Positions 1 to 8,268 of a stretch of 64,000 nt of DNA are shown here, in pieces. Within the stretch, counting starts at the first letter, position 1. Every line of letters begins with the position of its first letter. The notes below the pieces were generated by a model. It was not told the origin of the DNA, searched no databases, and saw only the letters and a program-made list of their open reading frames with translations. Position numbers and translations under genes: made by a program. Location of the stretch: assembly GCF_019599045.1 (NCBI RefSeq), contig NZ_CP080623.1, positions 642,501-706,500 on the forward strand, written 5' to 3'. The stretch comes from Roseovarius sp. SCSIO 43702 (GTDB lineage Bacteria; Pseudomonadota; Alphaproteobacteria; Rhodobacterales; Rhodobacteraceae).

Positions 1-477
1 CGCCAGGAGGCGCTTCGCCGCGAACTCGAACGGCAGCGTGGCAACCTTCCGGGTGTCGGAGGCGAGGCCGGAGAGGCCGCGAGGGATGCGCTCGACCGGG
101 CCGGCGAGGCGATGAGGGGCGCGGAAGACGCCTTGCGCAACAACGACTTGTCGGAGGCGATAGACCAGCAGTCGCAGGCCATGGACGCGCTGCGCGAGGG
201 GATGCGCAACCTGGGCGAGGCGCTGGCCGAGAACCGCAGCCAGACGCCCGGAGGACAGGGCCAGGCACAGGGCCGCGAGGGCGGTCAGCAGTCAGATCCG
301 CTGGGCCGGTCGCCGGGACAGGGACGGCACGCGGGCACGCAGGAAAACCTGCTTCAGGGGGAGGACGTCTATCGCCGGGCGCGGGAGCTTCTGGACGAGA
401 TCCGCCGCCGTTCGGGCGAGGGAGAGCGGCCGGAGGTGGAGCGGGATTACCTGCGGCGCCTGCTCGACCGGTTCTGA
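1..477 (+). CDS. DUF4175 (TIGR02302-type) membrane protein, C-terminal part
   Basis: This is the 158-residue C-terminal end of a protein whose start lies before the window; the frame is open from base 1. It is charged and low in complexity: an acidic/Arg-rich helix, then a Gly/Gln-rich linker, then a helix ending in ERDYLRRLLDRF. That tail (a helical segment with RRARELLDEIRRRS followed by the DYLRRLLDRF end) is characteristic of the long alphaproteobacterial DUF4175/TIGR02302 proteins, which have N-terminal membrane helices. Function is unknown. It converges on the YrhK-like gene across the repeat block. Confidence 0.7.
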   Translation, partial: RQEALRRELERQRGNLPGVGGEAGEAARDALDRAGEAMRGAEDALRNNDLSEAIDQQSQAMDALREGMRNLGEALAENRSQTPGGQGQAQGREGGQQSDPLGRSPGQGRHAGTQENLLQGEDVYRRARELLDEIRRRSGEGERPEVERDYLRRLLDRF

Positions 478-485
478 AATCCATC

Positions 486-550
486 AAGGGTTAACGGAGC
501 GCACCCCACGTCGGTATCGTGTCGGTGTCGCGTCGGCATCGTGTCGGTTT
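486..550. repeat. Repeat block copy A1: GTTAACGG box plus four 11/12-bp GTCGGT units
   Basis: A box reading GGTTAACGGAGCGCACC is followed by four tandem units at 506-517, 518-528, 529-539 and 540-550, each of the form C(C/G)(A/T/C)GTCGGTAT or a close variant. The same architecture recurs at 625-720 and at 59433-59510. It is non-coding, lying just after the DUF4175 stop codon. Function is unknown. Confidence 0.8.
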
Positions 551-624
551 TACCTGATTCGACAGATGTGTTGACGCTGCGCGCGGTCCTTCGCCCGAAA
601 CCGGCCGTCGCCTCGCGTTCCGCG

Positions 625-720
625 CAAAGGTTAACGGGGCGGACCCCACGTCGGTGCGGCGTCGGTATCCACGTCGGTATCATGTCGGTGGAGGGTGAGT
701 CGGACAGATCGTGACCGATG
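625..720. repeat. Repeat block copy A2: GTTAACGGGGCG box plus GTCGGT tandem units and GGTGAGTCG tail
   Basis: This copy starts with AAAGGTTAACGGGGCGGACC, continues with units at 646-656, 657-668, 669-680 and 681-692, and ends with GGTGAGTCG at 694-702. It is almost base-for-base the copy found 59 kb away, including the GGTGAGTCG tail and a following GATCGT. The stretch 551-624 between A1 and A2 holds nothing I recognise. Confidence 0.85.
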
Positions 721-732
721 CGCGCGGTCACG
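710..732. terminator. Hairpin overlapping the stop codon of the YrhK-like gene
   Basis: CGTGACCG at 710-717 pairs perfectly with CGGTCACG at 725-732 across a 7-base loop. It lies between two convergent genes and has no T-run, so it would be at most a weak bidirectional terminator. The second repeat locus ends in a similar GTGACGACCG...CGGTCA arrangement over the stop codon of the AI-2E gene. Confidence 0.4.
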
Positions 733-1006
733 ACTCGTAGCGCTTGGCCAGGTCCTCTTCGTCGCCCATCGACGCGAGGCGGATTTCGCGGACGAGCCGA
801 ACGGTCGGCTTCAGGCAGAAGAAGGCGGAGCCCACGATGAAGAGCCAGATCGCGGGCGTTTCGTAATCCTGCCAGAGGAACAGGATCGAGCCCACGAGAA
901 AGCTGATCGCCGCGAGGAAGGCGATGACCGTGTCGGCGATCTCGAACGCGGCATAGAGGCGTTGGGATTTCTCGGACCGGGTGCGGTTGGAGAGATGGAA
1001 AAGCAT
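728..1006 (-). CDS. YrhK-like small membrane protein
   Basis: A 92-residue protein with two hydrophobic segments, about residues 25-45 (ADTVIAFLAAISFLVGSILF) and 51-68 (PAIWLFIVGSAFFCLKP), separated by the short turn WQDYET. The layout and the GS..F / F..GS..F spacing fit the YrhK-like domain (PF14145) found in many roseobacters. The role is unknown. It stands alone and converges on the DUF4175 gene. The family assignment is by pattern only. Confidence 0.6.
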   Translation of the reverse strand: MLFHLSNRTRSEKSQRLYAAFEIADTVIAFLAAISFLVGSILFLWQDYETPAIWLFIVGSAFFCLKPTVRLVREIRLASMGDEEDLAKRYES

Positions 1007-1034
1007 GTGACCCCCTGCGGCTGTCCCGCCGGGG

Positions 1035-1376
1035 TTATAGCATCAACCTGTCGGCCTGGCGCAACAGGGCGCGGCGCGAGCGCAGGTAGCCCGGGGCGGG
1101 GTCGAGGCTCGCGCGGTGAAAGGCGTGTTCGCGAAGGACGGTGGCGAGCGTGAGCGCAAGTTCGGCCTCGCGTGCGGGAACGGGCTTGGGCAGGGGCCCC
1201 TGCCGGTAGCGCGCCACCTTGACCAGCGCGGCGGCGTAGAGCGCGCGGAGCGCCTCGTCGTCAAGCTCGCGCGTCAGATTCGACAGGGCGCGGCGGCGGC
1301 GGTGGTCCTTGGTGACGTAGAGCGCGACGGCCAAGCCGCAGAGAGCGAGCGGCAGCCATAGCCGCGCGCCGAACAT
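1035..1376 (-). CDS. Hypothetical single-pass membrane protein
   Basis: A 113-residue protein beginning MFGARLWLPLALCGLAVALY, one membrane helix followed by a basic, Leu/Ala-rich cytoplasmic tail (HRRRRALSNLTRELDDEALRALY). I chose the ATG at 1376. The frame stays open upstream into pheS, but that translation is the out-of-frame shadow of PheS and has no sensible start. It lies 23 bases downstream of pheS and is probably co-transcribed with it. I do not recognise a family. Confidence 0.55.
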   Translation of the reverse strand: MFGARLWLPLALCGLAVALYVTKDHRRRRALSNLTRELDDEALRALYAAALVKVARYRQGPLPKPVPAREAELALTLATVLREHAFHRASLDPAPGYLRSRRALLRQADRLML

Positions 1377-1399
1377 GGCCGCCGTGAAGACCCAGTAAC

Positions 1400-2473
1400 T
1401 CAGCGGGAGAGGCCGCCATGCAGGGTCGGCACGTCGAGGGCCGAGAACCCGTAGTGACGCAGCCAGCGCAGATCGCTGTCGAAGAAGGCGCGCAGGTCGG
1501 GGATGCCGTATTTCAGCATCGCGATGCGGTCGATCCCCATGCCGAAGGCGAAACCCTGCCATTCGTCGGGGTCGACATTGCCCGAGCGGAGCACGTGGGG
1601 ATGGACCATGCCGCTCCCGAGAATTTCCAGCCAGTCGTCGCCTTCGCCCACCTTGAGCGTGCCGCCCTCCCACGAGCAGCGGATGTCGACCTCGGCCGAG
1701 GGTTCGGTGAAGGGAAAGTGCGACGCGCGGAAGCGCAGTTCGACGTCATCGACCTCGAAGAACGCCTTGACGAATTCCTCGAGCACCCATTTCAGGTTGG
1801 CCATCGAGATGTCGCGGTCGATGGCGAGCCCCTCGATCTGGTGGAACATGGGCGTGTGCGTCTGGTCGTAATCGGCGCGATAGACGCGGCCCGGCGCGAT
1901 CACGCGGATGGGGGCGCCGTGATCCTGCATCGCGCGGATCTGAACGGGTGAGGTGTGGGTGCGCAGAACGTGCGGCGGACGGTCGTCGCCCTCGGCGCGG
2001 TGGATGTAGAACGTGTCCATCTCGGCCCGCGCCGGGTGGTGGCCGGGAATGTTGAGCGCGTCGAAATTGTACCAGTCGCTTTCGATCTGCGGGCCTTCGG
2101 CGACCGAGAAGCCCATGTCGGCGAAGATCGCCGTGACCTCTTCGGTGACCTGGCTGATGGGATGGATCGTGCCGGTGCGGCGGGGCCGCGAGGGCAGTGT
2201 CACGTCGAGCCATTCGGCGCGCAGCCGCTCGTCGAGCGCGGCATCGGCGAGCGCCTGGCGTTTCGCCACCAGCGCAGAATTGATCTCGTCCTTGAGCGCG
2301 TTGAGCTTCGGTCCCGCGACCTGCCGCTCCTCGGGGGTCATGCGGCCCAGCTCGCGCATGGCGAGGCTCACTTCGCCCTTCTTGCCCACGGCCTCGACGC
2401 GCAGCGCCTCGAGCGTCGCCTCGTCCGAGGCGTCGGCGATGCGGGCGAGATACTTGTCGCGAAGGTCGTCCAT
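1400..2473 (-). CDS. pheS: Phenylalanine--tRNA ligase alpha subunit
   Basis: The 357-residue catalytic subunit of the alpha2-beta2 enzyme that charges tRNA-Phe in the cytosol. An N-terminal coiled-coil arm (about 1-90) is followed by the class II core. Motif 2 surrounds [14 protein letters not shown] and [11 protein letters not shown], and motif 3 is [14 protein letters not shown] near residues 305-318. The length is normal for the family. pheT is not beside it; the next leftward gene is an unknown small membrane protein. The ATG at 2473 is preceded by a plausible promoter. Confidence 0.97.
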   Translation of the reverse strand: MDDLRDKYLARIADASDEATLEALRVEAVGKKGEVSLAMRELGRMTPEERQVAGPKLNALKDEINSALVAKRQALADAALDERLRAEWLDVTLPSRPRRTGTIHPISQVTEEVTAIFADMGFSVAEGPQIESDWYNFDALNIPGHHPARAEMDTFYIHRAEGDDRPPHVLRTHTSPVQIRAMQDHGAPIRVIAPGRVYRADYDQTHTPMFHQIEGLAIDRDISMANLKWVLEEFVKAFFEVDDVELRFRASHFPFTEPSAEVDIRCSWEGGTLKVGEGDDWLEILGSGMVHPHVLRSGNVDPDEWQGFAFGMGIDRIAMLKYGIPDLRAFFDSDLRWLRHYGFSALDVPTLHGGLSR

Positions 2474-2506
2474 GGCGGGGCCTTTCCAATGGGTGGTCGG
2501 CCAACC

Positions 2507-2534
2507 TGCTAATGGCAGGAGGGGGGGAATGCAA
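2507..2534 (-). promoter_or_regulatory. Probable pheS promoter
   Basis: Reading leftward, a -35 TTGCAT (2529-2534) and a -10 TTAGCA (2507-2512) are 16 bases apart, about 35 bases before the pheS ATG. This suits the TTGC / TTAG style of sigma-70 sites in this group. It is predicted from sequence only. Confidence 0.4.
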
Positions 2535-2600
2535 GATTTGCCGGGTCGCGGTTGGCAGAGGTGGAAAACGGGGTGTTGGAGCCGCAGAGAGGGCGCGGCG

Positions 2601-3248
2601 TCAGTCGAAGACCTGGCCGAAGGTCTGGCGCAGGGCCATGTCGACGTCCTCCATCGTGACGGGCAGGCCGAGATCGACGAGGCTCGTGACGCCGTGGCCG
2701 GTGATGCCGCAGGGCACGATGCCGCTGAAGTGGTCGAGATCGGGCTCCACGTTGATCGAGATGCCGTGGAAGCTCACCCATTTGCGCAGGCGGATGCCGA
2801 TGGCCGCGATCTTGTCCTCGCGCGGGGTGCCGTCGGGAAGGGGCGGCTTCTCGGGGCGCGTGACCCAGACGCCGACGCGCCCGCAGCGGATTTCGCCGGT
2901 GACGTTGAAGCGGTCGAGCGTGGCGATGACCCAGTGCTCGAGCTGCTCGACGAAATGGCGCACGTCGCGCCCGCGCTGAGCCACGTCGAGCATCACGTAG
3001 ACCACGCGCTGACCGGGGCCGTGATAGGTGTATTGGCCGCCCCGCTTGGTGACGTGGACCGGGAAGCGGTCGGGATCGGTCAGGTCGGCCGGCTTGGCCG
3101 AGGTGCCTGCGGTGTAGAGCGGCGGATGTTCGACGAGCCAGATGCATTCGCGCGCCTCGCCCCGCGCGATCGCCTCGGCGCGGGCCTCCATGAAGGCCGT
3201 CGCCTCGTCATAGCCGGTCAGGCCGGGGGTGGTGATCCATTCGGGCAT
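2601..3248 (-). CDS. lipB: Octanoyltransferase LipB
   Basis: Transfers octanoyl from acyl-carrier protein to the lipoyl domains of 2-oxo-acid dehydrogenases and GcvH, the first step of protein lipoylation. Family signatures are [22 protein letters not shown]..., [17 protein letters not shown] (carrying the catalytic Lys region) and FSGIVPCGI with the catalytic Cys. I chose the ATG at 3248 ([10 protein letters not shown]), giving 215 residues, the usual size. An upstream in-frame ATG would add a non-conserved tail. 127 bases separate it from pheS, with nothing coding in them. Confidence 0.95.
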   Translation of the reverse strand: MPEWITTPGLTGYDEATAFMEARAEAIARGEARECIWLVEHPPLYTAGTSAKPADLTDPDRFPVHVTKRGGQYTYHGPGQRVVYVMLDVAQRGRDVRHFVEQLEHWVIATLDRFNVTGEIRCGRVGVWVTRPEKPPLPDGTPREDKIAAIGIRLRKWVSFHGISINVEPDLDHFSGIVPCGITGHGVTSLVDLGLPVTMEDVDMALRQTFGQVFD

Positions 3249-3334
3249 GGCTGAGGTTCCGTGATCCGTCCGTCCCGTCATATCGCATCGCGCGACGAAT
3301 TCCAGACCGGCGCGGGAAACCGGCATTTTTGCTC

Positions 3335-3363
3335 TTTTCATCGCGCGCGCGCTGTCCTATACG
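3335..3363 (+). promoter_or_regulatory. Probable promoter of tRNA-Leu
   Basis: TTTTCA (3335-3340) and TATACG (3358-3363) are 17 bases apart, with the mature tRNA starting 17 bases after the -10. This fits a short tRNA leader. Confidence 0.45.
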
Positions 3364-3380
3364 CGCCCCACCATTCCAGT

Positions 3381-3467
3381 GCGGTCGTGGCGGAATTGGT
3401 AGACGCGCAGCGTTGAGGTCGCTGTGGGGTAACACCCGTGGAAGTTCGAGTCTTCTCGACCGCACCA
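3381..3467 (+). tRNA. tRNA-Leu(GAG)
   Basis: A class II tRNA of 87 bases with CCA encoded. Acceptor GCGGTCG (3381-3387) pairs with CGACCGC (3457-3463). Anticodon stem CAGCG/CGCTG encloses the loop TTGAGGT, giving anticodon GAG at 3415-3417. A long variable arm (TGGGGTAACACCC) and the T-loop TTCGAGT are present. It reads CUC/CUU leucine codons. Confidence 0.95.
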
Positions 3468-3496
3468 TTCGCTTCCCTGTGACGCAGGGAACGGCA

Positions 3497-3524
3497 GCCG
3501 GAAATGGCACCGGCCCCCCTTTTT
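3497..3524 (+). terminator. Rho-independent terminator after tRNA-Leu
   Basis: GCCGG (3497-3501) pairs with CCGGC (3510-3514) over an 8-base loop. It is followed by a C-tract and TTTTT (3520-3524), about 30 bases after the tRNA end. Confidence 0.55.
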
Positions 3525-3643
3525 CCGAAGGATGCAACCCGCCCCGCCTTGCGCGGCGCACCCCGCCCGTGGCGTGACCGGAACACCTTGGCCGCCTTTC
3601 CTGTTGATCGCGCATGATGTGTGAGAAGAGAGGAGAGAACACC

Positions 3644-4498
3644 ATGGGCAACAGCGATCTGGACAAGCTCGAAACAAAGGACCGGCAACCGGGGCTGGAA
3701 CACCGGATGGAGCCCGAGCCGGACTACATGCCGCGCTACCCGGGGTCCGGGCGGCTGAAAGGTCGGACGGCGATCGTCACGGGTGGTGATTCGGGGATCG
3801 GGCGGGCGACCGCGATCCTCTTCGCGCGGGAAGGGGCGAACGTGGCGGTCGTCTATCTCGACGAGGACCAGGATGCGGAGCACACGCGCGAGAAGATCGA
3901 GGCGGAGGGTGCGAAGGCGCTTCTGCTGAGGGGCGACGTGGGCGAGAAGGCCTTTTGCGCCGAGGTCGTGGAGAAGACCCGTGCCGAGTTCGGCGGGCTT
4001 GACGTCGTGGTCGCGAACGCGGGCGAGCAGCACGCGCGCAAGGACGTGACCGAGATCTCCGAAGAGCAGCTTTTCTGCACGTTCCGCACGAATCTCGGGG
4101 GGCAGTTCTTCCTGATCCAGGAGGCGTTGCCGCATCTGTCGCGCGGTGCGTCGATCATCTGCACCACCTCCGTCACGGCATATCGGGGGCAGGATCTGCT
4201 GGTCGATTACGCGTCGAGCAAGGGGGCGATCCTGTCGATGGTGCGAGCATTGTCGTCGAAGCTCGCCCCGGAGGGTATCCGGGTCAACGGCGTGGCGCCG
4301 GGGCCGATCTGGACGCCGCTCATTCCGGCGTCGTTTCCGCCCGACAAGGTGGAGGATTTCGGCAAGTCGTCGCCGCTGGGCCGGCCCGGCCAGCCGAACG
4401 AGGTGGCGCCGGCGTATCTTTTCCTCGCCTGCGAGGATGGCTCATATTTCACTGGGCAGGTGCTTCATCCGAACGGGGGCGACCTGGTCGGTGGATAG
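3644..4498 (+). CDS. SDR-family NAD(P)-dependent oxidoreductase
   Basis: A 284-residue short-chain dehydrogenase. The nucleotide-binding motif TGGDSGIGRA (about residues 45-54), NAG at about 120, catalytic Ser in CTTS, and YASSK (catalytic Tyr and Lys) are in the classical order. The 35-residue hydrophilic N-terminal extension (GLEHRMEPEPDYMPRY) and the closing NGGDLVGG fit the YhdF/general-stress-protein-39-like branch. The substrate is unknown. The ATG at 3644 is chosen because AGGAGAG precedes it by 6 bases. It converges on hemY. Confidence 0.88.
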   Translation: MGNSDLDKLETKDRQPGLEHRMEPEPDYMPRYPGSGRLKGRTAIVTGGDSGIGRATAILFAREGANVAVVYLDEDQDAEHTREKIEAEGAKALLLRGDVGEKAFCAEVVEKTRAEFGGLDVVVANAGEQHARKDVTEISEEQLFCTFRTNLGGQFFLIQEALPHLSRGASIICTTSVTAYRGQDLLVDYASSKGAILSMVRALSSKLAPEGIRVNGVAPGPIWTPLIPASFPPDKVEDFGKSSPLGRPGQPNEVAPAYLFLACEDGSYFTGQVLHPNGGDLVGG

Positions 4499-4522
4499 GC
4501 GTCGCGGCGGGGCGCGTGGCGG

Positions 4523-6040
4523 TCACGCGCCCTGTCTGGTGGCGGTGTCGCCGTCACGGGGCGCCGCATCGTCCGTGGCGTCATCGGTGACGATCTCGGC
4601 GTCCTCGATGTCGGGGCCGGCGGCGGGCGCATCCTCGCCCCGATCCTCGGCGCGCTTGTCCTCGAGCGAGCCGACGATGAGGGGCAGCATCTCGACCCCG
4701 GTGGCCATGGAGACCTCGGAGGCAGGCGGGGTCTTCCACGAAAGCGTGTCGACCGACGCGCAGTTTTCGCAGGCCGGGGCCCAGTCGGCATGGATGTGCT
4801 GGCAGTTGTCACAGATCCATTTGGGTCCGCGCGGGGCCGAGAGGGCGCGGGCAAGCCAGCCCTTGACCACCGCGTCGCTCGCGCCTTCGCCGCGCTCGAT
4901 GGCGGCCATGATGGTGAGCGCGCGGGCGTCGGCCTCGCTCTCGGCGAGATCACCCAGGGCGCGGCGGGCCGCGGGGAAATCCTCGGCGGCGATGCGCAGC
5001 TCGGCCTCGACGAGCTTGGCCTCGCGGTTGTCGGGGGTCAGGCGGAAGAGCTTGACGAAGCGCTTGAGACGGGCGTCGGGCGTCTCGTCGGGTTCGATGG
5101 CGGCGAAGGTCGCGGCGAGGTCGGGATGGGGCTGTGCCTCCCAGGCCTTGGTGATCACGCGCGCGGCATAGCGTTTCTTGCCCTGGTCGATATAGGCGCG
5201 CGCGGCCATGACGGCGGCGGGCACCAGGTGGGGCGAGAGGCGGTTGGCCTCGATCGCGGCCTCGCGGGCCTCGATGGTCTTGCCTTCCTCGGCGATGTCG
5301 CGCGCCTCGGCAAGGGCCAGCACCGCGTCGCGGCGGCGGTGCACGTCGCGGGGCAGGGTGCCGTGCTTGAGCTTGGCGCCCAGGGTCGCGCGCGCCTCGT
5401 GCCAGTTGCCTTCGCGCGTCTGGAGCCGCAGGAGCGTGTCCTGCACTTCCTCGTGCGCGGGCTTCATGCCGAACGCCTTCTCGGCGAGCTTGAGCGCGGT
5501 ATCGGTGTCGCCCTCGGCAAGTTTCTGGTGCAGGAGGCCGCGGACGCCCACGAAACGTGTCTTGTCATTGGCGAGAAGGCGCTTGTAGCTCGCCTCGGCG
5601 GTGGCGCGGTCGCCTGTCATCTCGGCGGCCTGCGCGGTGATGAGCGTGGTGAGCTCGGGCTTGCGGAGATACTTCTCGGCCTTCTGCGCGCGGGCCATGG
5701 CCACCTTCCCCTCGCCCGACGCGAGCGCCATCATCCCCTCGGTCAGCGCGCGATAGCCCTTTTCCTGGCGGTTGCGGTCGAACCAGCGCGAGATCGCGGT
5801 TTCGTCGCCGTTGATGAAATGCAGGATCGCGATGAGCAGCGACGCGAGCTTGAGCAGCACCCAGAGCGCCACGATCAGCAGGAGGAGCGCGACCACGGCC
5901 TTGAGCGGCGTGAGGTTCACCTCGTAGCCCGCCATGACGATGCGAACGCCGCCCTCGAGGTTGAGAAGATACATCGCGCCGAAACTGGCCGCCACGATGA
6001 GGGCCAGGAAAACGACGATCTTGAGCACGGACCAGATCAT
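4523..6040 (-). CDS. hemY: HemY-type membrane TPR protein with C-terminal zinc-ribbon-like knuckles
   Basis: A 505-residue inner-membrane protein with two N-terminal helices (about 5-27 and 45-70), then a long TPR-like helical region (about 85-390). This is the proteobacterial HemY family, associated with haem synthesis operons; its enzymatic role is unsettled. Unusually, after the TPRs comes CDNC (410-413) ... CENC (424-427), a likely metal-binding knuckle, followed by an acidic low-complexity tail. The gene is 18 bases downstream of the Mic60-like gene and follows hemD, so the three probably form one operon. Confidence 0.88.
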   Translation of the reverse strand: MIWSVLKIVVFLALIVAASFGAMYLLNLEGGVRIVMAGYEVNLTPLKAVVALLLLIVALWVLLKLASLLIAILHFINGDETAISRWFDRNRQEKGYRALTEGMMALASGEGKVAMARAQKAEKYLRKPELTTLITAQAAEMTGDRATAEASYKRLLANDKTRFVGVRGLLHQKLAEGDTDTALKLAEKAFGMKPAHEEVQDTLLRLQTREGNWHEARATLGAKLKHGTLPRDVHRRRDAVLALAEARDIAEEGKTIEAREAAIEANRLSPHLVPAAVMAARAYIDQGKKRYAARVITKAWEAQPHPDLAATFAAIEPDETPDARLKRFVKLFRLTPDNREAKLVEAELRIAAEDFPAARRALGDLAESEADARALTIMAAIERGEGASDAVVKGWLARALSAPRGPKWICDNCQHIHADWAPACENCASVDTLSWKTPPASEVSMATGVEMLPLIVGSLEDKRAEDRGEDAPAAGPDIEDAEIVTDDATDDAAPRDGDTATRQGA

Positions 6041-6058
6041 GAATGCGCCCTTTCGGCG

Positions 6059-7435
6059 TTAGTTGAGTTGGGCGCCGACGGATGCGGCGGCGTTGATGGC
6101 CTCGAGCCGGGTGGTGGCGTCGCTCATCCAGGCGGAAAGCTCGGCGCGCGGCGCTTCGGGAAGCGACTCCAGTTCGGCGAGCGCGTCACCGAGACGGCCC
6201 TCGCGGAGCGCGGCCTCGGCGCGCGAGAGGATCGCGTCGGGATCGGAGCCCTCGCGCGGTTCGAGCGAGCGGACGCCCAGTTGCGAGGACAGGAAACCGG
6301 AGAAGCCGGACGCCTGGCCTTCGCCCAGGCCCTCCCTTCGGGCGGTGGCGAGCGCGGCACGGGCGGCGTCGGGGAAGGAGGTCTGAAGCGCGGCAAGGGT
6401 CGGCACGCCGGTCTCGGCCACGCGGGACAGCGCGTCGGGGATGTCCTGTCCGGCGTCGCGCAGATCGGAGAGCGCGGCCTCGAACGGTGTGCCGGTGTCG
6501 AGCGCGGTTTCGACGCGGGTGAGCGCCGCGCGGCGGAGCGTGGCCTCGGCGGCGGCCTGCGCGGCCTCTTCCTGGCGCGCGGCCTCGGCCATGAGCGCGT
6601 CAAGCTGCCGGGCCTGTTCGTCGAGGCGGTCGCGCAGGGCCGCGACGTCCTGCGAGGAAGGACCGGAGGCGGTGCCGTCGCCCGTCGGGCGGGATTCGAG
6701 TTCCGCGAGACGGGTCTCGATCTCGTCCATGCGCGCGCCCATCCGGTCGAGCCCGTCGGAGAGATCCGATACGGCGCCTTCAAGGGGGGCGAGATCGACG
6801 GTTGCGTCGGGAGAGGCGGTTTCGGCGCCCGAGACCTGTTCGGCGAGCGCGGCGATCCGCGACGATTGCTCCTCGATGCGGGTTTCCAGGGCGGCGACGC
6901 TTTCGCCGTTGTCGGCGCGGGTCAGAAGGCCGGTTTCGGGGAGCAGGATATAGGCGGCCACGGCACCGATGCAGGCCGCGAGGAGGCCGCCGAGAACGAA
7001 GCCGCCGAACCCCGTACCGGCGCTTTCGGCGGGCGGAGGCGAAGCGGAGGCGGCGGCGGGCCTGTCGCGCTCCGGCGCGGCCGGGGTCGCGGTGGTGTCT
7101 TCGTCGCGCGGTGTCCGGGGGCCGTCCGCCTCGCCCGCATCCGCCGTGGCGGGCGCGTATGTCAGGGGCCGGGTGTCGGTTTCGCCCTTCTTGGGAAGGC
7201 CCGAATCGCCCGAGCCGACCGGGGCGTCGGCGTGGCCCGATCCGGGCGCGGCCGATGCGGTCGTTTCCTTGGCCTCGGGCGGGGTGGTGTCGCCGGCGGT
7301 TTCGATCTCGGCCTCGGGCGTGTCGCTGCCCTTGGGTTCGTTCGGTTCGGGATTGGCGGATTTGGCCGCCTTGGGGGAAAGCTCGGCCTCGGTCGCGGTC
7401 GTCTTGCGCGTCGTCTTGGTTTTCTTCGCGGCCAC
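6059..7435 (-). CDS. Alphaproteobacterial mitofilin (Mic60)-like inner-membrane protein
   Basis: 458 residues. A long Lys/Pro/Glu-rich cytoplasmic N-terminus (1-141) is followed by one membrane helix (about 143-166), then a predicted periplasmic coiled coil (about 175-330) and a helical C-terminal region. This is the COG4223/alpha-Mic60 architecture, proposed to be homologous to the mitochondrial cristae-shaping protein and to bend intracytoplasmic membranes. The location between hemD and hemY is the known alphaproteobacterial context. The start is GTG at 7435, with a GGGGAAAA stretch upstream. Confidence 0.85.
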   Translation of the reverse strand: MAAKKTKTTRKTTATEAELSPKAAKSANPEPNEPKGSDTPEAEIETAGDTTPPEAKETTASAAPGSGHADAPVGSGDSGLPKKGETDTRPLTYAPATADAGEADGPRTPRDEDTTATPAAPERDRPAAASASPPPAESAGTGFGGFVLGGLLAACIGAVAAYILLPETGLLTRADNGESVAALETRIEEQSSRIAALAEQVSGAETASPDATVDLAPLEGAVSDLSDGLDRMGARMDEIETRLAELESRPTGDGTASGPSSQDVAALRDRLDEQARQLDALMAEAARQEEAAQAAAEATLRRAALTRVETALDTGTPFEAALSDLRDAGQDIPDALSRVAETGVPTLAALQTSFPDAARAALATARREGLGEGQASGFSGFLSSQLGVRSLEPREGSDPDAILSRAEAALREGRLGDALAELESLPEAPRAELSAWMSDATTRLEAINAAASVGAQLN

Positions 7436-7472
7436 GGATTTTCCCCATTCCTGTCATTCGGACCCGGCCACC

Positions 7473-8186
7473 TTATCCGGGCGGCATGTCCCCCTCAACC
7501 CGCTTAGCAACGTCCCAGGCGCGGGGAAGTTCCGCCAGAAGGGCCGCCGCGTCGGGCCGCGCGGCCACGATCATCGTGGCGTTCTGCGTCTCGGGACAGG
7601 TCGCCGCGACCGCGTCGCTGAGCGCCACCACGACGAGGGGCGTCGCATGGGGGCCTTGCGCGAAGAAGAGCCGCCCGGTGCGTGGCGAGAAGAGCGGCAC
7701 GACGACCGGGCCGGACCGGGCCAGGAGCGCGCGGGCCTCGGCGGTGAGGGGCTGCGCCGGCTGGGTGTAGACCACGGCTTCGGCGCAGGGGATGCCCGCC
7801 TCCGCGAGGTGGCGGGCGACATGGGCGGCCACGTGCTCGCCCCGGAGGTGGAGAAGCGGACCGGGGGGCGGATCGGCGAGGAGGCGGGGCAGGAGCGTTG
7901 CCGCGTCGGGAGCCATGAGGCGGACCTCGAGCCCCGCCTCGCGCGCGAGATCGGCAAGGCGCGGGCCCACGACGACCGCCGACATGCCGGGGGGCGCGGC
8001 GTGAAGCGCGTGGCGTGACGTGAGGATGAGGGTCGCCGCATCGCCCGGATCGGGGGCCGCGCACGGCTCGATCGCCAGGAGCGGCGAGATGACGACGGGC
8101 GCGGCGCAGCCCAGAACGCCGCGCGCCTGGTCGGCGAAACGCAGCGCGTCCTCTTCGGGGCGGGTGATGAGCAGGGTCGGTGACAA
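7473..8186 (-). CDS. hemD: Uroporphyrinogen-III synthase
   Basis: Cyclises hydroxymethylbilane to uroporphyrinogen III, the common tetrapyrrole precursor. About 237 residues with the N-terminal [14 protein letters not shown] motif typical of Hem[10 protein letters not shown], a two-domain Rossmann-like pattern and the C-terminal block [15 protein letters not shown]. HemD sequences diverge widely, so the hemY/mic60 context carries much of the call. No ATG or GTG precedes the conserved start; TTG at 8186 is the best candidate. hemC is not adjacent. Confidence 0.85.
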   Translation of the reverse strand: MSPTLLITRPEEDALRFADQARGVLGCAAPVVISPLLAIEPCAAPDPGDAATLILTSRHALHAAPPGMSAVVVGPRLADLAREAGLEVRLMAPDAATLLPRLLADPPPGPLLHLRGEHVAAHVARHLAEAGIPCAEAVVYTQPAQPLTAEARALLARSGPVVVPLFSPRTGRLFFAQGPHATPLVVVALSDAVAATCPETQNATMIVAARPDAAALLAELPRAWDVAKRVEGDMPPG

Positions 8187-8210
8187 GGGCTGTGCGCCCC
8201 CCGAGCGCGG

Positions 8211-8239
8211 TTGTTTGCGGCCTCGCCCGGTGTTACCTC
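8211..8239 (+). promoter_or_regulatory. Possible tsaD operon promoter
   Basis: TTGTTT (8211-8216) and TACCTC (8234-8239) are 17 bases apart in the 82-base divergent gap between hemD and tsaD. The -10 is a weak match. Confidence 0.3.
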
Positions 8240-8268
8240 GCAGGAACAGTTTCCGCAACGGGCGGCCC

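Noticed and set aside
486..720. The tandem units considered as a CRISPR array
   Set aside because: Units are 11-12 bp and contiguous with no spacers; no cas genes are present.
1377..1673. N-terminal extension of the hypothetical gene at 1035 into pheS
   Set aside because: The extension is Arg/Pro-rich shadow sequence of pheS with no membrane or domain pattern.
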